NCBI GenBank assembly: GCA_009908385.1
Contig: JAAAPE010000096.1
Coordinates: forward strand, 1-35,823
Length of the DNA: 35,823 nt
Source of the DNA: Gammaproteobacteria bacterium
Lineage (GTDB): Bacteria; Pseudomonadota; Gammaproteobacteria; Xanthomonadales; Wenzhouxiangellaceae
Direction of reading: 5' to 3'
In this document: positions 15,557-24,019 of the stretch, in pieces
Numbering within the stretch: position 1 is the first letter of the stretch
Layout of the letters: every line of letters starts with the position of its first letter
Translations under genes and position numbers: made by a program
The notes under the pieces: generated by a model
Database searches by the model: none
Told to the model about the DNA's origin: nothing
Seen by the model: the letters and a program-made list of their open reading frames with translations, nothing else

Positions 15557-16771
15557 TCATGTTGCCCTGCATGTAATCCGCGCCCGAGCGCCACCGCCCG
15601 AGCGCCACATGCTGGCGGCAGTCTCCGGATTCTCGATCATCGGCATGATGATGCGCGTGCCCTGCGCCCGGACGGGATCGGCAAGCGTCCCGAAACGCTT
15701 CTCGAGCGAGGGCTCTTGCGTCAGCCGGGACACGAAATTCGCCGCCATGCGCACGTAATCCGGCTTCAGCTCGCCTTTCAGGAGCTCCCACCGGCTGTGT
15801 TCGTCGACCTGCGACAGGCAGATGCCGACGCCCCGCCGGCGCGCCAGCTCGAGCAGGTGGCGCGCCCCGCGCAGGTGGGCCATCGCGTCGTCCAGCGGCA
15901 GCTCGAACACCATGTGCCCGGCCAACGCGGGATCCCGCGCCAGCTGGCGATCCAGCCACTCCCGACGCTCCGCATCGCCGACCAGCGCCTCGGACTGGTT
16001 GATGAACAGCCGCAGGTCCCGGTCCTTGAGCGGCCCGCGCAGAAGCCGCATGGCGTGGACGGTCATCCAGCGATCGATGACGGGCAGCAGTGAGGAGCGG
16101 CGGGCCAGCGGCAGGAACTCCGCGGCCGTGATCAGCTTGCCGTCTCCGGCGGCCAGGCGCGGCAGCATCTGGTAGCTGTCGGTCGCGTCCTGTCCGCTGG
16201 TGGCCAGCAGCGGCTGGAAGACGACCCGGATGGAGTCGGTCCGCAGGGCCTCCATCAAAAGCCCGAGCATGTGATCGCTTGAATCGAGCACCTCGCGCGC
16301 CGACACGCCGGCGCGAGCCTCCGCCATCGCGTTGCCGCCGCCGGCTTCGATCCGCTCGACCTGCTGCACCAGCGGAAGCAGCATGTCGTCGACGCTCGTG
16401 AATCGGTGATCGAAGCGGGCGTAGGACAGGCTGACGGTCAGGGCGACATCGTCATCGGAACCCTCGAAGGACTTGTCCGCGAAGGACGAGAAGAGCGCGT
16501 TGACCGCCTCGTCGAGCGCCTTGTCGGTCAGGCCCGTGACGATCGTGAGCAGGCTCGACCACTCGAAACGCACCGTATGGTGTTCGGCGTCGAGTCGCTC
16601 GTCGATATATTCGGCGACCCGGTCGCCGAGTTCGACCAGCCCCGAGAAGCCCAGCTGGTCGCGCAATCGCGTCGAACGGTCGAAGCGCAGCAGGATCAGA
16701 CCGCCCCGCCCTTCCGGCGCGCCGGTCTTGAGATGTTCGGACAATTTCTGAAGAAGCTGTTCAGGCGCCAT
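15557..16771 (-). CDS. Degenerate GGDEF-EAL protein, C-terminus frameshifted
   Basis: A 404-residue product. Residues about 20-150 resemble a GGDEF domain without the GGDEF signature; residues about 165-395 resemble an EAL domain in which the catalytic EAL is replaced (YQMLPRL), the FELPLDD position lacks the usual EITE, and LSQVDEHS stands where DDFGTGYS is expected. It is therefore unlikely to make or cleave c-di-GMP but could bind it or a partner protein. After residue 388 the frame is broken by a 14-bp duplication. Removing one copy restores a 410-residue protein ending in the normal SGADYMQGNMIQAP motif with its stop at 15525. The start at 16771 follows AAGGGGG. Neighbours give no functional clue. 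Confidence 0.8.
   Translation of the reverse strand: MAPEQLLQKLSEHLKTGAPEGRGGLILLRFDRSTRLRDQLGFSGLVELGDRVAEYIDERLDAEHHTVRFEWSSLLTIVTGLTDKALDEAVNALFSSFADKSFEGSDDDVALTVSLSYARFDHRFTSVDDMLLPLVQQVERIEAGGGNAMAEARAGVSAREVLDSSDHMLGLLMEALRTDSIRVVFQPLLATSGQDATDSYQMLPRLAAGDGKLITAAEFLPLARRSSLLPVIDRWMTVHAMRLLRGPLKDRDLRLFINQSEALVGDAERREWLDRQLARDPALAGHMVFELPLDDAMAHLRGARHLLELARRRGVGICLSQVDEHSRWELLKGELKPDYVRMAANFVSRLTQEPSLEKRFGTLADPVRAQGTRIIMPMIENPETAASMWRSGGGARARITCRAT
15581..15608. repeat. 14-bp tandem duplication causing a frameshift
   Basis: CGCCCGAGCGCCAC occurs twice back to back (15581-15594 and 15595-15608) inside the EAL-like gene. One unit is not a multiple of three. Deleting one unit makes 16771-15525 exactly 411 codons and restores a canonical EAL C-terminus. 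Confidence 0.95.
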
Positions 16772-16972
16772 GAATCCCCCTTGGATGTTTAGCGAGAACA
16801 ACGAACCTGGGCGCTGCCGCCCGACCCCGTTGTACCCGAGTTTGACATAACTCGCGCTTGAATCAAAATCTTGACAGGGGCCGGGCCGGCGCCCGGCCTG
16901 CTCAGCCACCTTGAAGCCGGCAGCTTACCCATCGACCGGCAACGGAATGTCCAGGAGCGCCGAACCGTTCGA

Positions 16973-17347
16973 TCAGGACGCCCGGTCGGCGAAGAGCTCG
17001 TCGAGCAAGCGGGCATGAAAAGCCGCGGGATCCCCGCCGTCGAAAAGCCCGAGCCGCTGCGCGCGGTCGAAGAACCCGCGGGCGGGCAGCCCGCGATTGA
17101 CGCGGCTGGTGGCCAGCGCCGCCCTGAGCGGCCGGCCTGCTTCGGCATCGCGCTTGAGCAGGATCTCGAGCAAGCGGGTGGTCTTGTGGATGCGCCTGGG
17201 GCCCGGCATGTCGAGGGCATCGGCCACTTCGAGGTAGGTCAGCGTCTGCCGCTGAACGCGGGCCCGGTCGAGGAGCGCGCCGAGCCGCTCGAGGTCGCGA
17301 TCGCGTTCCGAGCGATCCGGTTGGGCGAACTCACCCACGCCCGCCAC
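16973..17347 (-). CDS. Conserved hypothetical protein downstream of lipA
   Basis: A 124-residue, mainly helical, soluble, Arg-rich protein with a GTG start 4 bp after the lipA stop, so it is probably co-transcribed. Recognisable blocks are LTYLEVADALDMPGPRRIHK and the ATSRVNRGLPARGFF segment. The second resembles a short nucleic-acid-binding helix-turn motif but is not diagnostic. I do not recognise the family and assign no function. Confidence 0.6.
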   Translation of the reverse strand: MAGVGEFAQPDRSERDRDLERLGALLDRARVQRQTLTYLEVADALDMPGPRRIHKTTRLLEILLKRDAEAGRPLRAALATSRVNRGLPARGFFDRAQRLGLFDGGDPAAFHARLLDELFADRAS

Positions 17348-17351
17348 GCGA

Positions 17352-18356
17352 TCAGGCGACGTCGGAATCGATGCCGCAGTTGTTTTTCTCGAAAACGCGG
17401 TCCGCCCGGTAGCTGGAACGCACGAGCGGACCGGAAACGACTTCCAGGAACCCCTTTTCCAGACCGATTTCGCGCAGTTCCCTGAACTGTTCGGGGGTCA
17501 CGAAACGATCGACGGGAAGGTGATTGACGGTCGGCCGGAGGTACTGGCCGAAGGTCACGATATCGACCCCGATCGAGCGCAAGTCGTCCATGGTCTCGAT
17601 CACTTCCTCGGTCGTTTCGCCCAGCCCCAGCATCAGGCTGGTCTTGGTCAGCACCGCGGGCTTGTGCTGCTTGGCGTGTTCGAGAACCCGGAGGGTCTGA
17701 TCGTAGCCGGCGCGCGGGTCCCTGACCGGGTGCGTCAGCCGCCGGACCGTCTCCACGTTCTGGGCGAAGACCTCCAGACCGGAATCGACGACCGTTTCGA
17801 CGTCGTGCAGACGGCCCTGGAAATCGGGCGTCAGGGCCTCGACAGCGGTCTGCGGATTGACCTTCTTGATTTCACGAACGCATTCGGCGTAGTGAGCCGC
17901 GCCGCCATCGTCTAGATCGTCTCGATCGACCGAGGTCAGGACGACGTACTTGAGGTCCATGATGCGCACCGATTCGGCGGCGTTGGCCGGCTCATCGGGA
18001 TCCAGCCAGCCCCTCGGGTTGCCGGTATCGACCGAACAGAATCGGCAGGCGCGCGTGCAGACGTCGCCCATGAGCATGATGGTGGCCACGCCGTTGGACC
18101 AGCACTCGCCGATGTTGGGGCACTTGGATTCCTGGCAGACGGTGGCCAGCCGGTGCTGGTTGACGTTGCGCCGCACTTCCTCGTACTTGCCGCCCTGCGG
18201 CAGGCGTGCGCGGAGCCAGGAGGGTTTGCGCCCGATCGGCGCCGGCTCGGCGCCGGCGCGCGCCTTGATGCCGTCGCGGATGGCGGTGAAGCCCTGCGGC
18301 TTGCGGATCTTCTCGCCACTCTTCACGGCGAGGGGGATGCGTCTGGCTTCAGTCAC
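17352..18356 (-). CDS. lipA: Lipoyl synthase LipA
   Basis: A 334-residue radical SAM enzyme inserting two sulfurs into protein-bound octanoate. The auxiliary cluster cysteines are C74, C79 and C85 ([12 protein letters not shown]); the radical SAM cysteines are C100, C104 and C107 (CTRACRFC). The conserved C-terminal serine is in [10 protein letters not shown]. The GTG start at 18356 is chosen for the AGGAG ten bases upstream and the family N-terminus. LipB is not adjacent; the gene is instead followed closely by a small unknown gene. Confidence 0.96.
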   Translation of the reverse strand: MTEARRIPLAVKSGEKIRKPQGFTAIRDGIKARAGAEPAPIGRKPSWLRARLPQGGKYEEVRRNVNQHRLATVCQESKCPNIGECWSNGVATIMLMGDVCTRACRFCSVDTGNPRGWLDPDEPANAAESVRIMDLKYVVLTSVDRDDLDDGGAAHYAECVREIKKVNPQTAVEALTPDFQGRLHDVETVVDSGLEVFAQNVETVRRLTHPVRDPRAGYDQTLRVLEHAKQHKPAVLTKTSLMLGLGETTEEVIETMDDLRSIGVDIVTFGQYLRPTVNHLPVDRFVTPEQFRELREIGLEKGFLEVVSGPLVRSSYRADRVFEKNNCGIDSDVA

Positions 18357-18397
18357 GCTTGGCGGACTCCTGCGATTCCGGTGGACCAAGGCGCGCA

Positions 18398-18652
18398 TTA
18401 TCCCATTGATGGCGACGCCTTTCCATGAAATGCCGCGATTCCGGGCGGGCCGGCCGAAGCCCGACCGGGGCGGAGCCACTCGGGAACGCTCGCCCGCCCC
18501 GGACGGGCGCCCCCGTGCCCGGCCTGCGGACCGGGCAACGCGTCGTCCAGCAGCGGACAATCGGCCGCGACCGGCACGTTCGTGGCCGCGACCGGCCAGC
18601 CCCAGCGCCGCTTGAGCCGAGCGGGCAGTTCGTCGATACACAGGGTCGTCAT
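18398..18652 (-). CDS. Possible small ORF coupled to the sortase gene
   Basis: An 84-codon frame whose ATG overlaps the sortase stop as ATGA. The first half ([21 protein letters not shown]) looks protein-like; the second half is Gly/Ala/Arg/Pro-rich, like noncoding high-GC sequence. I do not recognise it. The ATGA overlap is the only positive evidence, so it may be spurious; otherwise the 292 bp between lipA and the sortase hold nothing recognisable. Confidence 0.25.
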   Translation of the reverse strand: MTTLCIDELPARLKRRWGWPVAATNVPVAADCPLLDDALPGPQAGHGGARPGRASVPEWLRPGRASAGPPGIAAFHGKASPSMG

Positions 18653-19215
18653 ACCGAAACCTCCTTTGCCGGCGCGAGCGGCCTCAGGCGCACGACAAGG
18701 CGCTGAGGACCGCCCGCGACCGGCGCATCGAACGGGAAACAGGTGATCAGGGTCATCGCATGCTCCGGCCACTCGAGGTCGATGCCGACCCGCCGCGAGT
18801 CGACCACACGGATGGTCTCGACCCGCCACCAGCGCCGCCGGCCCTCCGCCTCGATGAGCTCGAATCGGTCGCCGACCCGTACCGATCGCAGGAATGCGAA
18901 ATGCGTATCGCGATGGGCCGCGAGCACGTGATGACCGCCCTCGCCCACCGCCATGCCGGGCCCCCAGGCCATTACCGGCGTCGCCAGCCCCTCGAGGACC
19001 AGATGATCGACCGACAGGCGCGGCATGCGCAGGCGCGCGACGGGATGGCTGACCGCGCCCGGCCAGGGCTCGACCGCCTCCCCGCTCTCGAGCCTGTGCT
19101 GCCAGGACCGTTCGAGAAGGAACTGGCCGAGCCCCGCCTTGGCCTGAATCCATCCGGCCGACCCGAGTTGCCAGGCGGACAGCACCAACAGTGAGACGAG
19201 CAAGAGGCGCCGCAT
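18649..19215 (-). CDS. Class GN sortase (dedicated sortase system)
   Basis: A 188-residue sortase. One N-terminal membrane anchor (residues 4-20) leads into an extracytoplasmic domain with the catalytic His ([10 protein letters not shown], about residue 101), the catalytic Cys in [11 protein letters not shown] (about 159) and the Arg of QRLVVRLR (about 176). This is the single-target sortase type found in Gram-negative, often marine, proteobacteria. Its ATG shares one base with the stop of the VIT-vWA substrate gene (TGATG), so enzyme and substrate are co-translated. It probably acts at the periplasmic face of the inner membrane. Confidence 0.92.
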   Translation of the reverse strand: MRRLLLVSLLVLSAWQLGSAGWIQAKAGLGQFLLERSWQHRLESGEAVEPWPGAVSHPVARLRMPRLSVDHLVLEGLATPVMAWGPGMAVGEGGHHVLAAHRDTHFAFLRSVRVGDRFELIEAEGRRRWWRVETIRVVDSRRVGIDLEWPEHAMTLITCFPFDAPVAGGPQRLVVRLRPLAPAKEVSV

Positions 19216-21170
19216 CAGGAACGCCCCTCGTCGCGGTTGATCCGCCGCTGGAAGAGCAGCAGCCCGACCAGCAGCAGGGCCAGGGCCCCGCGCAGCGCGG
19301 CCGGCACGGATCCGGCATCGGTGGCCGGCATCGCCTGCAGACCGCCGGCGCGTCCGTGCGCCGGGCTGGTGTCGAGCCGGTGACGCTGCAGGGCGGCCTC
19401 CCGGCTGCGCGCGGGGGTGCGGTCGACGGCGACCAGGCTGGTCCGCGAGCTCACCAGCGAATAGGCCAGCGCCGTGTCCAGGATCCCGGCTTCGACCTGG
19501 TCCTTCTCGGCCGGGGGAACGATGCGGTTTTCCAGCGACTCGATCCGGGCACGCCCCCACTGGCTGGCCACGCCCGGTGCCGGCTGGAAGTCCTCCAGGG
19601 GCAGCACGCGCTCGAAGGATCGACCGTTGCTCGTGCCGCGAACGATCACGTCCCCGCTCAAGCGGTCGGCGCGGGCGATCACGCTCAGCGGCTGGCCGAC
19701 GTAGAGATCCGGGACGGTTTCCGGGTAGAACTCGACCGGGCGCGGCCAGACGACCTCGATGTCGTGGATCACCGGGCTCTCGAGCTGCAGCACCAGTTCA
19801 CTCATCCTCTCCGAAATGCGCGAGGACTCCGCGATCGCGGTGTAGCTGCCGCGGCCGGCCATCGCCAGACGGCGCAGGAAGCTGCCGTTGACGCCGTGCC
19901 CGATGCCGACGGTGAACAGCCGGCTCTCGCCCAGCTCCCGGCTGGTGCGCTCGAGGAGCTCCTGTTCGTTGCCCACCATGCCGTCGGTGATGAACACGAC
20001 CTGGCGGAGATGATCATCGGTCGGCGCAGCGCGCAGGGCCAGTGAAAGCGGCGGCCCCATGTCCGTACCGCCCCCGGCGGCCAGTCGATCGACCCACTGC
20101 GCGGCCTCGAGGTGGGAACCCTCGTCGAAGGGCCGCGGCTGCGGATACAGCGACCGCGCCTGGTGGTCGAACTCGATGACGTTGAATCGATCCCCGGGTT
20201 TGAGACCGGCCAGAGCGTAGTGCAGCGACTCGCGCGCCTGCTCGATCGGCTGCCTGGACATCGATCCCGAGGTGTCGATGATCAGGATGACTTCACGCGG
20301 GGTGTCGCTGGCTTCGAAGGCCTGCGGGGGCACCAGGGTCAGCATGACGTGCTCTTTCCCGCCAAAGGATTCGGCGAAGGCCGCCGTAGCCGCCTCTCCG
20401 GTATCTTCGGGCTCCCAGATCAGTTCGAAGTCGCGTCCGGACCAGTCGGCTCCCTCGCTCAGGGTCACGAGCCGATCACTTCCGAAGGACTCGACCTCGA
20501 TCGCGTGGTGCGTCGACTCGACCCGGCCCAGGCGAAGCCCCGGACGAAGATCGACCGTCAACCGGACCGGACGCTGCGGCAGTTCACCGCCGCGCAGGGA
20601 TTCGAGCCGCTCGCGGACCACCCGCTCGAGCTCGCCGGTACGGCGGAACTGCGGCGCCGCGGTGGTCGGAAAGGCCAGCCGGAAGCGGCCATGTTCATAG
20701 CGAACCGGCTGGGTGAAACCGATCCGGATTTCGACCATCTCTCCCGGCGGCACGTTGGCCACGCGGGTCGTGAAGAGGTTGCCCTGTTCACGCTCGACCA
20801 GGCCGGCCACCTGGCCCCGCTCCCGCGCCGCCTCGTAGGTTGCACGGGCGGCCTCCTTTTCCTGGATTTCGCCTTCGATCAGCCGCTGGCCGAGCCGGAT
20901 GCTGAGCTGCTCGACCGCGGAGCGGTCCGGCAGCGGGAAGCGATAGACGCCTTCCGCCCAGCTGCCGGTCTGGTTGAAGAACTGCTGACGGACCTCGACC
21001 ATGGCCACCAACCCGGTGACCTGGATATCGACTTCGGTCGCCAGCGCAAGCGCTTCGGCACGGCCCTGCGACTCGGCGACATCGAGCCACAGCCCGGAGC
21101 GGGCCGCCGAAAGCGGTCCCGAGGCGGCCAGGAACACCAGCAGCAGGCAGAGAATGGTTCGGCGCGTCAT
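19215..21170 (-). CDS. Sortase target protein with VIT and vWA domains
   Basis: A 651-residue exported protein. The signal peptide occupies residues 1-23. A VIT (inter-alpha-trypsin inhibitor) domain follows at about 25-170. A von Willebrand A domain spans about 292-460 with a complete MIDAS DxSxS (D299, S301, S303) and the later ITDGMVGNE. A sorting signal MPATD at 614-618 is followed by a single membrane helix and a basic tail (QRRINR). The motif differs from LPXTG at its first and last positions but keeps the Pro and Thr. This is the usual sole substrate of the adjacent class-GN sortase. The start follows GGGAGT. MIDAS vWA domains bind metal-dependent protein ligands; the ligand is unknown. 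Confidence 0.92.
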   Translation of the reverse strand: MTRRTILCLLLVFLAASGPLSAARSGLWLDVAESQGRAEALALATEVDIQVTGLVAMVEVRQQFFNQTGSWAEGVYRFPLPDRSAVEQLSIRLGQRLIEGEIQEKEAARATYEAARERGQVAGLVEREQGNLFTTRVANVPPGEMVEIRIGFTQPVRYEHGRFRLAFPTTAAPQFRRTGELERVVRERLESLRGGELPQRPVRLTVDLRPGLRLGRVESTHHAIEVESFGSDRLVTLSEGADWSGRDFELIWEPEDTGEAATAAFAESFGGKEHVMLTLVPPQAFEASDTPREVILIIDTSGSMSRQPIEQARESLHYALAGLKPGDRFNVIEFDHQARSLYPQPRPFDEGSHLEAAQWVDRLAAGGGTDMGPPLSLALRAAPTDDHLRQVVFITDGMVGNEQELLERTSRELGESRLFTVGIGHGVNGSFLRRLAMAGRGSYTAIAESSRISERMSELVLQLESPVIHDIEVVWPRPVEFYPETVPDLYVGQPLSVIARADRLSGDVIVRGTSNGRSFERVLPLEDFQPAPGVASQWGRARIESLENRIVPPAEKDQVEAGILDTALAYSLVSSRTSLVAVDRTPARSREAALQRHRLDTSPAHGRAGGLQAMPATDAGSVPAALRGALALLLVGLLLFQRRINRDEGRS

Positions 21171-21259
21171 GGAGCAACTCCCTTCGTGGTCGTTGCGGGC
21201 CATTTCAGCGCACGCCCATGGCATCGGGCTTGCCGTCACGTGCCGAAGTCCTGACCGAA

Positions 21260-21281
21260 TGTGGCAAACTTGTGGCAACCT
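21260..21281. promoter_or_regulatory. 11-bp direct repeat in the divergent sortase control region
   Basis: TGTGGCAAACT at 21260-21270 is followed immediately by TGTGGCAACCT. It lies between the divergent substrate and regulator genes. An 11-bp period places both copies on one face of the helix, the usual layout for an OmpR-type regulator dimer. A role as the response-regulator operator is inference. Confidence 0.45.
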
Positions 21282-21317
21282 CGCTGCCGACCGCACGCAA
21301 TCGCCTGCAAGGCTTCC

Positions 21318-22010
21318 ATGAGTCAGCGCCTGATCGCTATCGTCGAAGACGAAGAACACCTGCGCGAGAACTATCGCGAGGCGCTCGAACGCTATGGCTT
21401 CTCCACGCGCGGCTACGCCGGCCGGGCCGAAGCGCAATCGGCGCTCTCCGGCCCCCTCCCCGACTTGGTGATCATCGACATCGGCCTCGGCAACGAGCCC
21501 GAGGGCGGATTCGAGCTCTGCCGAACGCTCAGGCAGCGCTCATCCTCGCTGCCCATCATCTTCCTCACCGCGCGCGACAGCGACCTCGACGCGGTTTCGG
21601 GCCTGCGGCTCGGGGCCGACGACTACCTGACCAAGAGCATTTCGAACCAGCATCTGCTCGCGCGCATCCTCGCCCTTTTCCGGCGGATCGAGGCGGTGCG
21701 CGAACCCGACGGCAAGGAGACGCCGATCCGGGTCGGCGCGCTCGAACTCGAACCCGGCACGATGCGGGTTCGCTGGCGCGAGCGCGAGGTCGGCCTGACG
21801 GTGACCGAGTTCTGGATCGTTCACTGCCTGCTGGCGCATCCGGGGCACGTGCGCTCGCGAGAGCGACTGATGGAGGCGGCCAACCTGGTCGTCGACGAAA
21901 CGACGATCACCTCCCACGTCAAGCGAATCCGCAGGAAGTTCTCAGCGGCGGACCCCGAGTTCGACGCGCTCGAGACCGTGCATGGGGCCGGCTATCGCTG
22001 GCACGCCTGA
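21318..22010 (+). CDS. pdsR: Dedicated sortase system response regulator
   Basis: A 230-residue OmpR/PhoB-type regulator. The receiver domain (1-125) has the acidic pocket E10-D12, the phospho-acceptor D54 in LVIIDIG, the FLTARD threonine and the LTKS lysine. The winged-helix DNA-binding domain (about 135-230) ends in the typical ETVHGAGYRW. The start at 21318 opens at the conserved IAIVEDE; upstream in-frame codons lie in the promoter region. It is followed by its kinase after 5 bp and diverges from the substrate-sortase pair. Confidence 0.92.
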   Translation: MSQRLIAIVEDEEHLRENYREALERYGFSTRGYAGRAEAQSALSGPLPDLVIIDIGLGNEPEGGFELCRTLRQRSSSLPIIFLTARDSDLDAVSGLRLGADDYLTKSISNQHLLARILALFRRIEAVREPDGKETPIRVGALELEPGTMRVRWREREVGLTVTEFWIVHCLLAHPGHVRSRERLMEAANLVVDETTITSHVKRIRRKFSAADPEFDALETVHGAGYRWHA

Positions 22011-22015
22011 ACCCG

Positions 22016-24019
22016 ATGAGGCTGCGTACCCGGCTGGCACTGATCTCCCTGCTGATCCTTCTCGTCCCGCTGGCGATCTGGCAACTGGTGCATTCGCTGG
22101 AGCGCAGTCTTCGGGAGAGCTACCAGGCCAACCTGGTCGATACCGCGCGCTCGGTCGCGGGGCGGCTGGCACAGTCGGACTACGCGTGGCCTTCCCCCGG
22201 CGGGCTTTATGTCCACCCGGCCGAACGCGGCTTCGCGATCGATGGCCGGCGGGCGGAGTGGGAACCCTGGCTCGACTTCGCCCAGCGCCTGGGGCATGAG
22301 ACGGAGGACACGCCCGGCGCTTCGGTCATCGCCGCCGAGCGAGGGCGACGCCTGCACCTGCTGGTGGACGTCGAAGACGAACGACTCGTTCTGGCCGACC
22401 CGGAAAACGGCGCCGGGGATCGATTGATGCTGGGCATCGCCGCCGACGGGCGCGATTCGACGGTCGAGATCATCCCGCTGGCTCCGGGCTGGCTGGAAGT
22501 GGCATCGCGGGACGGACTCGCCAGGGTCCAGGCCGCCCTGCAGCCGACCGAACGGGGCTGGCTCCTGGAGCTGGTCGTCGTCGAGCCGGCACAACCGGAC
22601 GCCGTGGATCTGGCGGTCACCGATGTCGATGATGACGGCACGAGGGCGGCGGCGGGCGCAACGCGCAAGCGCGGCTTTCGTCCCCTGATTCGGCGCTCGC
22701 CGCAAATGGCCTCGGCTCTGGAAGGCTTGCTGCCGGCCAACGCCCGCGGCTGGCTGGTGAACCCGCAGGGATGGGTTCTCGCCGGGAGCGCCGTGCGCGC
22801 GCCGGGCGAAGCGGACGGCGGCGAGACGGGCAGCGAGTTGCTGACCACGCTGGCGGCCGGCCTGCTCGGCGCCCTGCCCCGCGCCCGCGACGAGCGCGAA
22901 CTCGAATCCGCGCGCCTGGTCGGCGATGAGATCGGCGACCGCCCGGCCGCCGTCTGGTACCAGGCGGGTCAGGGCACCGGCTTCGTCGTCAGCGCGGCGG
23001 CACCCTTGACCGGCCCGGATGGCCGGCTCGGCCACGTGGTGATCGAGCGGCCGGCCGACCGCTTCGTGAGCGCGGCCTACCGCGCCCTCCTGCAGCTTTT
23101 CGTCGTCGCGCTTTTGGGGATGCTCGTCGTCGCGGCCGTCACCATACAGTTCGGCGTGGGCCTGTCGCGCAGGATCCGCCGGCTGAAACGGGCTGCGGAA
23201 GATGCCGTCAGCCCCGACGGGCGCGTTCGCGGCGCGCTCAGAATTTCCGGCGGCGCCGACGAACTATCCGAGCTCGGGCGTGACCTCGCCGCGATGATCG
23301 ACCGGCAGCAGGAACATCAGGAGCACCTCCAGGCACTTGCCTCGCGCCTTTCGCACGAACTGCGAACGCCGCTGGCGATGATCCGCACGTCCCTCGACAA
23401 CCTCTCGGAAGTCGAGGACGAGGCGGCCCGCGAACGCTACCGCATCCGGGCCGAAGCCGGTTGCAGGCGACTGCAGAACACCTTCGATGCGATGAGCCAG
23501 GCCGCCCGGATCGAAGCGAGCCTGACCGAGGAGCCCCTGACCACCCTCGACCTCGGCAAGCTGGTGGACCACTACGTGCAGGGCTGCCGCCAGACCTTCG
23601 GGACCCATCGATTCGCGGCCACCGTCCCGACGACGAGACCGGCCCGCATTCGCGCTTCAGGCGAACAAGTGGCGCAGTTGCTCGACAAACTCGTGGAAAA
23701 CGCCGTCGACTTCACCCCGACCGGCGGCCAGATCACGCTGCGGGTCGTACCGCAGGGGCCGTCAATCAGCCTGCAGGTGGACAACCCGGGTTCGCGGCTG
23801 CCCGAGAACCTGCGATCCGGCCAACTGTTCGACTCGATGACAGCGTCGCGGCAAAGCGGCGACGAGCGGTCCCACCTCGGCCTGGGACTGCACATCGTGC
23901 GACTGATCGCCGGTCGCCACGGCGCGAGCTGCCGCGCCGTCGACCGGCCGGACGGCGTTCGCTTCCAGGTGGATTTTCCGCGGGCGGCGGCGTCCGGCCC
24001 GCGTCAGGATCCGCTGTAG
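22016..24019 (+). CDS. pdsS: Dedicated sortase system histidine kinase
   Basis: A 667-residue inner-membrane sensor kinase. TM1 is at about residues 8-25. A large periplasmic domain of roughly 330 residues follows, then TM2 at about 358-380, a HAMP-like region, the dimerisation/phosphoacceptor box SHELRTP with H447, and an ATPase domain with an N box (KLVENAVDFTP) and a G box (HLGLGLHIVRLI). The big periplasmic sensor is characteristic of the kinase tied to these sortase loci and presumably monitors the envelope; its ligand is not known. It overlaps the convergent lytic transglycosylase gene by 16 bp. Confidence 0.92.
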   Translation: MRLRTRLALISLLILLVPLAIWQLVHSLERSLRESYQANLVDTARSVAGRLAQSDYAWPSPGGLYVHPAERGFAIDGRRAEWEPWLDFAQRLGHETEDTPGASVIAAERGRRLHLLVDVEDERLVLADPENGAGDRLMLGIAADGRDSTVEIIPLAPGWLEVASRDGLARVQAALQPTERGWLLELVVVEPAQPDAVDLAVTDVDDDGTRAAAGATRKRGFRPLIRRSPQMASALEGLLPANARGWLVNPQGWVLAGSAVRAPGEADGGETGSELLTTLAAGLLGALPRARDERELESARLVGDEIGDRPAAVWYQAGQGTGFVVSAAAPLTGPDGRLGHVVIERPADRFVSAAYRALLQLFVVALLGMLVVAAVTIQFGVGLSRRIRRLKRAAEDAVSPDGRVRGALRISGGADELSELGRDLAAMIDRQQEHQEHLQALASRLSHELRTPLAMIRTSLDNLSEVEDEAARERYRIRAEAGCRRLQNTFDAMSQAARIEASLTEEPLTTLDLGKLVDHYVQGCRQTFGTHRFAATVPTTRPARIRASGEQVAQLLDKLVENAVDFTPTGGQITLRVVPQGPSISLQVDNPGSRLPENLRSGQLFDSMTASRQSGDERSHLGLGLHIVRLIAGRHGASCRAVDRPDGVRFQVDFPRAAASGPRQDPL

